A DNA stretch of 45,689 bases, taken from NCBI GenBank assembly GCA_034437795.1, contig DAOTTI010000025.1, forward strand, positions 1 through 45,689. Direction: 5' to 3'. Below the pieces are notes generated by a model. The model saw nothing but the letters and a program-made list of their open reading frames with translations. It had not been told where the DNA came from and ran no database searches. This document shows, piece by piece, positions 8,275 through 15,953 of the stretch. Origin of the DNA: DAOTTI01 sp034437795 (GTDB lineage: Bacteria > Chloroflexota > UBA11872 > UBA12225). A program made the position numbers and the translations under genes. Position 1 is the stretch's first letter. Each line of letters begins with the position of its first letter.

Positions 8275-8680
8275 GGCTGGCTCCCGCTGGCGTGAGCTGC
8301 TCGATTGGCTGCGGCCGATCGTCGCCGGCTATCAGCCGGTGGAGCAGGGCCATCCCCTTCTCCGGAGTGAGGGTGGTGTGGATCCCCTTCAGCTCCAACC
8401 CGAGCTCCACCAGCGTGATGGCCACCGGCGGTTGCATCCCCGCCACGACGGTGTGCGCCCCCAGCAGGCGCGCTCCCGCCGCGATCTCGCTCAGCATCCG
8501 GCCAAGGAACGAGTCGACGGTCTCCACGCCCGAGACGTCGATCAGGACACCGCGGGCTCCGGTCCGCTCCAGCGCCTGGTGCAGGTCCGATTGCAGCGCC
8601 AGCGCGTCGGCATCGCGCAGCCCTTCGTGGGCGGTCGCGACCAGCACGTCGCCGATGCGGATTACAGGGACGCGGGCCAT
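8255..8680 (-). CDS. rsbS: RsbS, single STAS-domain stressosome protein
   Basis: A 141-residue protein that is essentially one STAS domain. It begins MARVPVIRIGDVLVATAHEG and contains DVSGVETVDSFLGRML near residues 45-60. The serine in VDSF corresponds to the RsbT-phosphorylated serine of Bacillus subtilis RsbS (family knowledge). Its ATG (8678-8680) directly abuts the TAG stop of rsbR (8681-8683), and its own end overlaps rsbT, so R-S-T translation is tightly coupled. It acts in the cytoplasmic stressosome shell as the antagonist of RsbT. A C-terminal tail of about 25 residues is longer than usual. Confidence 0.93.
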   Translation of the reverse strand: MARVPVIRIGDVLVATAHEGLRDADALALQSDLHQALERTGARGVLIDVSGVETVDSFLGRMLSEIAAGARLLGAHTVVAGMQPPVAITLVELGLELKGIHTTLTPEKGMALLHRLIAGDDRPQPIEQLTPAGASRARRIA

Positions 8681-9229
8681 CTAGATGGCTCCTGCCGACG
8701 GCGCGCTCTGGCCTGCCGACGCCGGCGCGCCGGATACGGCGCCGGGGGCGATGCCCCGCACTGGTCCATCGGCGCGGGGCACGACCTCCAGGCCCATCCG
8801 CGCGAAGGCCCAGGCCAGCCCTTTGGCCAGCGTGGTGCGCGTGACCACACCGGAGAGGTCCACCCCCAGATGGACCAGCGTCATCGCCGTCCGTGACGAG
8901 AGCCCCACGATCACCACCTCCGCTCCGAGCACACGCGCCGCGGCCACGGTCTCCAGCAGGTGCTTCGCCACCGCCGTATCCACCACGGGAACGGCAGTGA
9001 TGTCGATGATCACGTACTCGGAGCCGGTGTCCACGATCTTCTGGAGCAGCGACTCGTTCATCTCCTGCGTGCGCGCGGTGTCCAGCGTGCCGACGATGGG
9101 GAGGGCTAGGATGCCCTCCCACACCTGGATCACCGGCGTCTGCAGCTCGCGGATGGTGCGCCGCTGCTCCTCCACCAGCGCTGCCGCGTCAAGCCGGTTC
9201 TGGTCCTGGTGCGAGTGCTCCCTTGACAT
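8681..9229 (-). CDS. RsbR-like STAS protein with a reduced sensor domain
   Basis: A 182-residue STAS protein starting at ATG 9229, with GGAAGG upstream. The STAS core VIIDITAVPVVDTAVAKHLL to VHLGVDLSGVVTRTTL closely resembles RsbR/RsbRA. It keeps the threonine in VDTAVA and another in SSRTAMT, at the positions phosphorylated by RsbT in B. subtilis. Typical RsbR proteins carry a ~150-residue N-terminal globin-like or other sensor. Here only about 40 residues precede the STAS core, including QQ/RR-rich EEQRRTIRELQ, which looks like the linker helix. The sensor is therefore missing or supplied by another protein. First gene of the rsbR-S-T operon. Confidence 0.88.
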   Translation of the reverse strand: MSREHSHQDQNRLDAAALVEEQRRTIRELQTPVIQVWEGILALPIVGTLDTARTQEMNESLLQKIVDTGSEYVIIDITAVPVVDTAVAKHLLETVAAARVLGAEVVIVGLSSRTAMTLVHLGVDLSGVVTRTTLAKGLAWAFARMGLEVVPRADGPVRGIAPGAVSGAPASAGQSAPSAGAI

Positions 9230-9781
9230 CCGGATCTGCCTTCCCCGTAGGATTGGGTCCGTTGGCCCCTCACTGGGGCGTGCGCGTCTTCTCCGGATAA
9301 CGCGGGGCCTCAATCGTCATCCCCTCTCCACGTCTCCACGTCCCGTCGTCCTCGCGTCTCCGCGTCGGAGCGGGGCCGGCGAGCCCATCGTGGGGGAGAT
9401 CCTCTCCCCGTGGCCCTCCTTATCCCCTCTCCGTATCGGAGGAGGTCAGGGTACGAGGTCCGCCCCGGCCAGTTCGGAAGCTGTGCGCGCACTCCCCTCC
9501 TTGTGCGGGCGACTAGACCCGTATCATGGTATACACAATCGGTTCTGCCGGCATGTGGCCAAATCGACCAGCGCCTCTCAGCGGGCTCCTCACATGGTAC
9601 ATGCCACCGGCGGCAGTTGCGCCTGTCCCGCGGCCACGCATGGCGCTGGCGCGCTCTCCGGCCGCCGGATCGCCTGCGCGAACACGCCGCGCCGGCCCAC
9701 CTGCTTGCTCACGCCAGCCACGCATGCTGGCATGGCGCGTGCAAAACGATCTGGAATGGCATCGGTCAACCGCGCGTGCCT
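9230..9781. other. Intergenic region with phrase repeats
   Basis: This 552-bp divergent region between rsbR and the response regulator has no supported gene. 9325-9365 is a degenerate tandem of CTCCACGTC/CTCCGCGTC words. 9352-9375 and 9419-9455 carry two copies of a palindromic element around TCCGYRTCGGAG, about 70 bp apart. The promoters of both flanking operons should lie here. Confidence 0.5.
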
Positions 9782-10207
9782 ATGCACGGGGATAAGCAAG
9801 GGCGAGGAGGCGACCAGGCCCGCGTCCTCGTCATCGATGACAATCCGGATATTCAAGATATTGTCGTGCTCGCGCTGGCGGATGAGCCGTACGAGGTGGT
9901 GACCGCCGACCATGGCGCGGCCGCGCTGGAGGTGCTGGGCCAGTGGCGCCCCGATGTCATTCTGCTGGACCTGGAGATGCCGGTCATCGACGGCAGCGAG
10001 TTCGCCCGCATCTACCGCCAGACGCCCGGGCCTCATGCGCCCATCGTGATCCTGTCGGCGGCCGTCGACGCCAGGGCCAAGGCGCGCGAGCTAGGGGCCG
10101 CTGCCACCTTACCCAAGCCGTTCGACCTTGATGAGCTGCTGGAGATGGTGGCGCGCCTGGCCCGTGGCCGCGCGCACGACCAATCCGAACAGACCGCCTC
10201 GCGATAG
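9782..10207 (+). CDS. Single-domain response regulator (receiver)
   Basis: A 141-residue CheY-like receiver. The acidic pair is in VLVIDDNPD, the phosphoacceptor Asp is in DVILLDLEMP, the conserved Ser is in IVILSAAVD, and the conserved Lys is in LPKPFDLDEL. There is no output domain: the receiver is followed by only about 15 residues. It starts at the first in-frame ATG before the domain (9782). A GAGGAGG stretch inside the first codons could instead serve an unrecognised later start. No histidine kinase is encoded nearby. The divergent stressosome operon suggests it may act in that pathway, since stressosome outputs sometimes run through receiver proteins, but this is inference. Confidence 0.88.
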   Translation: MHGDKQGRGGDQARVLVIDDNPDIQDIVVLALADEPYEVVTADHGAAALEVLGQWRPDVILLDLEMPVIDGSEFARIYRQTPGPHAPIVILSAAVDARAKARELGAAATLPKPFDLDELLEMVARLARGRAHDQSEQTASR

Positions 10208-10255
10208 ATGCCCCCATTCGTGACGCGGCCGGTGCGCAACCGTACGGGGTGGCGC

Positions 10256-10545
10256 CAGGCCACGGCCCACGTGCCGCCCCTTCTCTGTGTCGGAGCGGGG
10301 CCACGAGAGTCGGCGCGGGTCAAGCTCTCTCCCCGTGGCTGGCGTTCCCCCTCTGGCACGGCGAGGGGGCGGCGGGGCCAAGCCCGACGGCCGTGGCCAT
10401 CGTTCCCCCTTCGTGTCGGAGCGGGGGCGACAGGGCCAAGCCGCACGGTGGGGCAGGGTGGGGCAGGGGTGCGGCGCGGCCGCGGCCGAAGGGGGTGAGG
10501 TCCTTCCCCCTTCGCGGCACGGCTGCGGCCGAAAGGGGTGAGGTC
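10256..10545. repeat. GC-rich palindromic repeat cluster in the 10.2-10.65 kb gap
   Basis: The 447-bp gap 10208-10654 has no supported gene. It contains three units opening with CGTGGC/CGTGCC at 10270, 10334 and 10392 (pitch 64 and 58 bp). Each is built on a hairpin like CCCCCTTCGTGTCGGAGCGGGG. They are followed by two copies of GCGGCCGAARGGGGTGAGGTC (10482 and 10525). A related block lies in inverted orientation at about 44430-44620. A possible -10 box TACACT is at 10615-10620, 35 bp before the epimerase start. Confidence 0.6.
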
Positions 10546-10654
10546 TGTCTGCCACGGCCCCGCTATCCACACGTTCCGCATGCGCCCCACCGGTTCCATC
10601 CGCCGGCGGGCTGGTACACTTGCCGGCAGGCTCGGTGGACCGTTTCATTTGCGT

Positions 10655-11623
10655 ATGCGGGTCTTGATCACCGGAGGGGCCGGCTTCATTGGCAGCGCGC
10701 TGGCCCAGGCCCATCTCCGGCGGGGAGATGAGGTCGTGGTGGTGGACAGCCTGGCTACCGGGCGGCGAGAGTGGGTCCCCGCCGGCGCCCGCTTCTACCA
10801 CCTTGATGTCCGCGACCAGCGCCTCCAGGACGTCTTCGACCGGGACGGCCCCTTTGACCTGGTCAGCCACCACGCCGCGCTCAAGGACGTGCGCAAAGCC
10901 CTTATCGACCCGCGGGGTGACGCCGACGCCAACATCCTCGGCACGCTCAACGTGCTGCGCTGCGCCGCGGCCAGCGGTTCAGGGCGTCTCATCTACGCCT
11001 CCTCCGCCGCCGTCTACGGGGACGCGTCGGTCCTGCCGACGCCGGAGACGGCACCGTATGCGCCCATCTCGCCGTATGGCATCTCCAAGATGGCGGCAGA
11101 GGCCTACTGCGCCTACTTTGCGCGGGCCAGAGCGCTCCCGTGCGTCGCGCTGCGCTACGGCTCCGTCTACGGCCCCGCGGCGGCCGAAGAGACAGAGGCC
11201 GGCGTGATCACCATCTTCGCGCGTCGCATGCTGGCCGGCCGGCGCCCCGTCATCTACGGCGACGGCGAGCAGACGCGCGATCTGGTCTACATCGACGACG
11301 TCGTACAGGCCAACCTGCTGGCGATCGAGCGCGCCCCCCGTCCCTGGGCGGTCTACAACGTGGCCACGGGAGTGGAGACGTCGATCAACGACGTCTACCG
11401 CATCCTGGCCGCCTGTGCCGGGTTCGCGGACCCTCCCGAGTACCAGCCGCCCAAGCCGGGCGAGGTGCGCCGGAATGCGCAGGACGCCGGCCTGATCTAC
11501 CGCGAGCTGGGCTGGTCGCCACAGGTGGCCGTGCGCGAAGGGCTGGCGTCCGTGGTGAACGCCTACCTGGCGGAAGGCGCCGGCCAGCCCGGCGCCCCGC
11601 TCGCCGGGCTGCTCAGCCGGTAG
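10655..11623 (+). CDS. NAD-dependent nucleotide-sugar epimerase (GalE-like)
   Basis: A 322-residue extended short-chain dehydrogenase/reductase that probably epimerises or dehydrates a UDP- or dTDP-sugar for the surface polymer made by this cluster. The Rossmann motif GGAGFIGS is at residues 7-14, HHAALKDV follows near residue 75, and the catalytic YGISKMAAE (Y-x-x-x-K) is near residue 145. The sugar-binding region RDLVYIDDV is near residue 205. ATG 10655 was chosen because the Rossmann fold begins immediately after it. An upstream in-frame extension to 10538 is low-complexity and non-conserved. First gene of a run of four plus-strand genes with tiny gaps or overlaps. Substrate specificity is not readable. 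Confidence 0.9.
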   Translation: MRVLITGGAGFIGSALAQAHLRRGDEVVVVDSLATGRREWVPAGARFYHLDVRDQRLQDVFDRDGPFDLVSHHAALKDVRKALIDPRGDADANILGTLNVLRCAAASGSGRLIYASSAAVYGDASVLPTPETAPYAPISPYGISKMAAEAYCAYFARARALPCVALRYGSVYGPAAAEETEAGVITIFARRMLAGRRPVIYGDGEQTRDLVYIDDVVQANLLAIERAPRPWAVYNVATGVETSINDVYRILAACAGFADPPEYQPPKPGEVRRNAQDAGLIYRELGWSPQVAVREGLASVVNAYLAEGAGQPGAPLAGLLSR

Positions 11624-11647
11624 CTGCAATCCAGGAGCGGGCGTCCC

Positions 11648-12712
11648 GTGGCCACACTCATCTTCGGGCTGGGATACCTCGGCGCCGCCCTGGCTAGCGC
11701 GCTGGCCGCCGAGCGCCGTCCGGTGGTTGGCATGGACAACGGCTTCTCGACGGACTGGCGCGCCCTGGGGAGCTTGGCCGCCGGCTCCGCCGGCCGGCTG
11801 CGGATCATGCGGGGCGACGTGCGCCGCCAGACCGATGTGGACGCCGCCTACCGCGCCGCCCATCCGATCGACACCGTCTACCTGCTTGCCGCGCAGGCCA
11901 GCGCCCACCCCGACGCCGCCCCCGCGACGTACACCGAAGAGACGAACCTGCGCGGCGCCCGGCTGATCCTGGAGGGGGCTCTGCGGTACGGCGCGCCGCC
12001 GGTGGTGGTCGGCAGCTCGTTCCACGTGTACGGCGCCGCTCCCGCGGCGGTGGTGTCCGAGGACCGTCCCTACGGCGTGGTGGGCGACCTGGCCCACCTC
12101 TCCAAGATCTACGTCGAGAAGCTGGGGGAGATGTTCGCGGCGCGAGACGACCTGCCGGTGGCGCCGGTCCGGCTAGGGATCGTGCACGGCGTAGGGCCGG
12201 TGATGAAGCGGGACCTGCGCTTCGTCACGGTTCCCCACGCCTTCTGCCTGCGGGCGCTGGCCGGACAGCCACTGGAGGTCCACGCCGGCGGCCAGCGCCC
12301 GCTGGGGTTCGTTCACCTGGACGACGCCGTGCGCGCCCTCCGCCTGGCCGCCGGCGGGCGCGGCTACGCTCCCGCGAATGCCGTCGGCGAGGTGGCCACT
12401 GCGCTGGATGTGGCCCGCCTGGTCCAGCAGGCGGCGCAGGCGATCGGCCTGGCGCCGGACGTGCGCGTGCACGACGACCGGCGCCCGCCCCACCCGGCCC
12501 AGGACGCCTCCTTCACCGTGGTCTCGCGCCTGGAGCGGCTCGGCTGGCGCCCACAGCGCGACCTGGCCACGAGCATTCCCGAGATCCTGGCCTGGTACCG
12601 CGCTGGCTCAGCCGAGCCACGGGGCACGGGCGGCAAGATGGACCGGCGGAGCACCGCCTGCGCCGGCCGCGGGGCCATCTCGACCACCATTCAGGTAGGT
12701 GCAGCGCCGTGA
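11648..12712 (+). CDS. Epimerase/dehydratase-like SDR lacking the usual catalytic Tyr
   Basis: A 354-residue extended SDR-like protein from GTG 11648, with GGAG upstream and a 24-bp gap after the previous gene. The nucleotide-binding turn is FGLGYLG, a G-x-G-x-x-G variant rather than the GxxGxxG of its neighbour. VYLLAAQASAH, VVGSSFHVYG and FVHLDDAVRAL match the rest of the fold. At the catalytic position the sequence reads LAHLSKIYVEK, so Tyr is not four residues before the first Lys. The enzyme may use shifted residues or be a non-catalytic partner. The C-terminal ~35 residues are low-complexity. Its stop overlaps the next start (GTGA). Confidence 0.8.
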   Translation: MATLIFGLGYLGAALASALAAERRPVVGMDNGFSTDWRALGSLAAGSAGRLRIMRGDVRRQTDVDAAYRAAHPIDTVYLLAAQASAHPDAAPATYTEETNLRGARLILEGALRYGAPPVVVGSSFHVYGAAPAAVVSEDRPYGVVGDLAHLSKIYVEKLGEMFAARDDLPVAPVRLGIVHGVGPVMKRDLRFVTVPHAFCLRALAGQPLEVHAGGQRPLGFVHLDDAVRALRLAAGGRGYAPANAVGEVATALDVARLVQQAAQAIGLAPDVRVHDDRRPPHPAQDASFTVVSRLERLGWRPQRDLATSIPEILAWYRAGSAEPRGTGGKMDRRSTACAGRGAISTTIQVGAAP

Positions 12713-13698
12713 GCGGGCCGCTTCCGGGCGTGTTCCTCAAGGCGCGGCCCACGCTGCCCCAGCTAGTCAGCCGGCTGGCCCCGCCCGTGCCCGACGGTAT
12801 TGAGCTCTACTTGCACGAGGACGACGTGCGTGACGACGACTGGCTCCCGACCCTGCGCGGGCGGTTTGGCCGCCTCGCCACCCCGCCGGGGTTCACCTGG
12901 GTCGTCGAAGGGCCGGTCTGGTCGCTGGACGGCGCCCTGTTCGGCCTGTGCCGCAACGACGAGACCGACCGCGAGCTGGTGCGCCGGCTGGTGGCGCTGG
13001 CGGCGTCGCTCGGCGCCGTGGCCGTCAACATCCACTGCGTGGACGGATCGCCCGACGCCGGCGTCCTTCAGGAACGCCGGCACGACGAGGCGCTGGAGCG
13101 CGCGTACCCGTTCTTGGCGTGGTACGCCGCCCTGTGTCACGACGCGGGGCTGCTGCCCCTGGTGGAGAACGTCCCGCCGGTGTGCCGCATGCGCCGCCAG
13201 GCGTTCATCTACACACCTATCGGCGTCTTGCCCGGCGACCTGGTGGCCTGCGTGCAGGCGGTGCCCGGCCTGGGCCTGACCCTGGACACGTCCCATGCCC
13301 AGCTTGCCGTCAATGCTGGCGCTGGCGTCGCTCCGGAGGCGGCCGCGAGCCGTGACCTGCAGCGGGCGCTGGCGTACTATCGAGACCTGGGCGGCCCGCG
13401 TTGTCTCTCCGAATTCGTCGACGCGGTCCTGCCCTGGGTGGTCGGGGTACACGTGGCCAACGCTGCGGGGCTCCTGGCGGAAGGCCTGCCGCACGACCAG
13501 GGTGACGCCGATCTGGCGCCGGTCGTCCGGCAGCTTGCCGGCACGGCCCGCTACTTCGTGACCGAGCCGATCGACCAGGACGAGCAGCAGGGTGCGCTGA
13601 AGCGGGCGATGCAGGGCTGGCTGCTGGCCCTGCTGGGGCGGGCCCCGGCAGCGGCCCCGCCGGCTGGCGCGGCCCGTGGAGAAGAGCCGCCGGCATGA
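12709..13698 (+). CDS. TIM-barrel sugar isomerase / AP-endonuclease-2-like protein
   Basis: A 329-residue protein coupled to its neighbours by 4-bp overlaps on both sides (GTGA at 12709, ATGA at 13695). The strand-end motifs GIELYLHEDD, AVAVNIHCVDG, LPLVENVPP, LGLTLDTSHAQL, VVGVHVANAAG and YFVTEP follow the beta/alpha repeat of xylose-isomerase-like TIM barrels. His, Glu and Asp at strand ends are suited to metal binding. Its placement between nucleotide-sugar enzymes suggests a role in sugar precursor supply, but no reaction can be assigned. Fold assignment is moderately firm. The Ala/Pro-rich C terminus is probably disordered. Confidence 0.72.
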   Translation: MSGPLPGVFLKARPTLPQLVSRLAPPVPDGIELYLHEDDVRDDDWLPTLRGRFGRLATPPGFTWVVEGPVWSLDGALFGLCRNDETDRELVRRLVALAASLGAVAVNIHCVDGSPDAGVLQERRHDEALERAYPFLAWYAALCHDAGLLPLVENVPPVCRMRRQAFIYTPIGVLPGDLVACVQAVPGLGLTLDTSHAQLAVNAGAGVAPEAAASRDLQRALAYYRDLGGPRCLSEFVDAVLPWVVGVHVANAAGLLAEGLPHDQGDADLAPVVRQLAGTARYFVTEPIDQDEQQGALKRAMQGWLLALLGRAPAAAPPAGAARGEEPPA

Positions 13699-14792
13699 AC
13701 GACGCCGAGCTTTCGCCCGCCGCGGGGATCGACTGGGACGCCGTGGCCGGGCGCCCGCCGTTTGCCGTGGACGCCGCCGCCGTGCGCGCGCGCGTCCACG
13801 GGAGAACCGTCCTGATCACAGGAGCCGGCGGCTCGCTCGGGCGGGCCCTGTCCATGTCGCTCGCCGCGCTGGAACCGCAGCGCCTGATCCTCTTCGATCA
13901 CCATGAGAGCAGCCTCTTCCGGCTCCGGCAGGCGCTGCTCGCCGCCCATCCCAGCGTCTCGCTGCAGGCCGTCCTGGGCGATGTGCGGGCCGAGCGGCGC
14001 GTGGGCGCAGTTCTGGAGCGCGAGCGGCCCCACCTCATCTACCACCTGGCGGCGTACAAGCACGTGCCCTGGGGCGAAGCCGACCCGGAGGCCTTCGCCG
14101 AGGTGAACGTGCTCGGGACCCGCACGGTGCTCGCCGCCGCCGCGCGGGCCGGCGTTGACCAGATCGTCTACCCGTCAACCGATAAGGCCATCGATCCGCC
14201 CAGCCTGTACGGCGCGACCAAGCGGATCGTGGAAGGCATGCTGGAAGCCGCCGCTCGCAGCGGGGGCCCGCGCGCCAGCATCGTGCGGCTGGTGAACGTC
14301 CTGGGCAGCCAGGGATCGGCGCCCGAGACGTTCGCCCGCCAGATCCGCGCCGGGCAGCCTCTCTCCATCACCCATCCGGAGATGCGCCGCTACTGGATCA
14401 CGCCTGGCCACGCCACCCTGCTCCTGCTCCACGCCGCCTGCTTCTCCGACCCGGTGGTCATGGTGGCCCCTGACACGGGCGACGAGATCCCCACGATCGA
14501 GATCGCGCGCCGCGTGCTGCGCCAGCTCCGGCCCGGCAGTGGCGAGCCGGCCATCGTCATCACTGGCTTGCGCGCGGGCGAGCGCCTCTCCGAACCGATC
14601 TGTGCGCCTTACGAGCGCCTGGCGCCGGCCCCATTAGCCGGCGTCCGCCTCGTGCTCGGGCGGGCGCCGGTGGACACGCGCCTGGCGGCGGACGGAGTGG
14701 AGCGGATCGCCCGCCTGCTGGCGGACGGCGCGCCGCCAGGGGCCATCCGCGCCGCCGTCTTTGAAGTCGCACGGGCGCTACAATGGGCGTGA
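13695..14792 (+). CDS. CapD/FlaA1-like UDP-sugar 4,6-dehydratase or epimerase
   Basis: A 365-residue cytoplasmic protein of the polysaccharide-biosynthesis CapD family. The Rossmann motif TVLITGAGGSLGRAL starts near residue 38, AAYKHVPWGEADP is near 122, and the family signature STDKAIDPPSLYGATKR is near 160. A Tyr occupies the position where FlaA1/WbpM-type enzymes often have Met before GxxK. The later RAGERLSEPI is also typical of the family. Members convert UDP-GlcNAc to 4-keto-6-deoxy or 5-epi sugars for surface glycans. The start overlaps the previous stop (ATGA), so it is probably the fourth gene of the operon. Confidence 0.87.
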   Translation: MNDAELSPAAGIDWDAVAGRPPFAVDAAAVRARVHGRTVLITGAGGSLGRALSMSLAALEPQRLILFDHHESSLFRLRQALLAAHPSVSLQAVLGDVRAERRVGAVLERERPHLIYHLAAYKHVPWGEADPEAFAEVNVLGTRTVLAAAARAGVDQIVYPSTDKAIDPPSLYGATKRIVEGMLEAAARSGGPRASIVRLVNVLGSQGSAPETFARQIRAGQPLSITHPEMRRYWITPGHATLLLLHAACFSDPVVMVAPDTGDEIPTIEIARRVLRQLRPGSGEPAIVITGLRAGERLSEPICAPYERLAPAPLAGVRLVLGRAPVDTRLAADGVERIARLLADGAPPGAIRAAVFEVARALQWA

Positions 14793-14906
14793 AGCGTCAA
14801 GCGTAATACGTAATGCGTGATGGAAGTGAGGACGGGGGACGCGTCGTCCGGTTACGCGTTACGCTTCACGCCTTACGCTTGACGCATTACGCTTTACGCA
14901 TTACCC
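14793..14906. repeat. TTACGC phrase repeat forming an inverted leader
   Basis: The whole 114-bp gap is built from degenerate TTACGC/GCGTAA words. Those near 14797-14822 (GCGTCAAGCGTAATACGTAA) are largely complementary to those near 14868-14903 (CTTACGCTTGACGCATTACG). The RNA leader of the tagO-like gene could therefore fold into a long imperfect hairpin ending right at its ATG. No Shine-Dalgarno is visible. It could instead act as a terminator for the upstream operon. Confidence 0.6.
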
Positions 14907-15953
14907 ATGCTCCCCACGTTCGCCATCGCCCTGGCGGCCAGCCTGGCACTCACGCCCCTGGCCGCGCGGTGGAGCCGCGCCGTCGGCCTGGTCGACCTCC
15001 CGCGGCGGGGAGAGGTGCAGCGCCGCCCGATCCCGCGGGCCGGCGGGCACGGCATCTATCTAGCCTTTCTCCTGGCGGTGGTGGCCAGCCTGTGGCTCTG
15101 GCCGCGCGAGCCGGCGGAACTCCACCGCATCCAGGGCCTGCTGCTGGGCGTGGCCGTGCTGGTGCCGTTCGCCGTCTGGGACGACTTCAAGCGCCTGGGG
15201 GCGCTGCCGCAGCTCGCCGCTCAGCTCCTGGTGGCGGCCGTGCCCGTCGCCTTCGGCATTACCATCAGTAGCATCTCCAACCCGTTCGCCCCTCCGCCGT
15301 TCGGGGGCATCATCCCGCTCCAGCCCTGGCTCGCCGTGCCGGCCACGCTCGCCTGGCTGGTCCTGATGATGAACTCCCTCAACTGGCTGGACACGATGGA
15401 CGGGCTGGCGGGCGGCGTCGGCGCCATCGCGTCCATCATCCTCTTTCTGGTCTGCGTCAGTCTCAACCAGACCACGATTGCCCTGCTGCCCCTGGCGCTG
15501 GCGGGGGCCTGCCTGGGCTTTATTCCCTATAACTTCAACCCTGCGCGCGTCTTCATGGGCACGACCGGATCGATGTTCCTGGGGTACGCCCTCGGCGTGA
15601 TCGCCATTATCGGTGGCGCCAAGATCGCCACCACCCTGCTGGTGCTGGGCGTGCCCGTGCTGGACGCCCTGCTGGTGATCGTGCAGCGGAGCATGGCCGG
15701 CCGGCATCCCTGGCGCGGTGGCGATCGACGGCACCTGGTCCACCGCCTGCTTGGGGCCGGCCTGACCCAGCGCAAGATCGCGCTCCTGGTCTACGCCATC
15801 TGCGCCGTGTTCGGCTGGCTGGCGACGTCGTTGATCCGCACCGAGAAGCTCCTGGCTTTTGGCGCGCTGGCCGTCGTGCTCGGCGCCATGGCCTGCTACG
15901 TCCGGCTGCGTACGGCCGGCCTGGGCCCCAGCCGCCGGCGTACCGCCTCGTAG
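14907..15953 (+). CDS. Undecaprenyl-phosphate GlcNAc-1-phosphate transferase (TagO/WecA family)
   Basis: A 348-residue polytopic membrane enzyme of the MraY/WecA/TagO family. These transfer a HexNAc-1-phosphate from UDP to undecaprenyl phosphate, the first membrane step of teichoic acid, O-antigen or similar polymers. About ten hydrophobic segments are evident. Family motifs are VWDDFKRLGALPQL, NSLNWLDTMDGLAGG (N-x-x-D-x-x-D), YNFNPARVFMGTTGSMFLG, and a cytosolic HPWRGGDRRHLVHRLL (HxxH-like). The third motif normally reads MGDxGS. Here the Asp is replaced by Thr. Its 3' end overlaps the opposing tagA-like gene by 58 bp. Family assignment is firm. The donor sugar is inferred. Confidence 0.9.
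   Translation: MLPTFAIALAASLALTPLAARWSRAVGLVDLPRRGEVQRRPIPRAGGHGIYLAFLLAVVASLWLWPREPAELHRIQGLLLGVAVLVPFAVWDDFKRLGALPQLAAQLLVAAVPVAFGITISSISNPFAPPPFGGIIPLQPWLAVPATLAWLVLMMNSLNWLDTMDGLAGGVGAIASIILFLVCVSLNQTTIALLPLALAGACLGFIPYNFNPARVFMGTTGSMFLGYALGVIAIIGGAKIATTLLVLGVPVLDALLVIVQRSMAGRHPWRGGDRRHLVHRLLGAGLTQRKIALLVYAICAVFGWLATSLIRTEKLLAFGALAVVLGAMACYVRLRTAGLGPSRRRTAS

Noticed and set aside
9410..9781. N-terminal extension of the response regulator upstream of 9782
   Set aside because: The extra ~124 residues are low-complexity and encoded by repeat DNA. The receiver domain begins right after the ATG at 9782.
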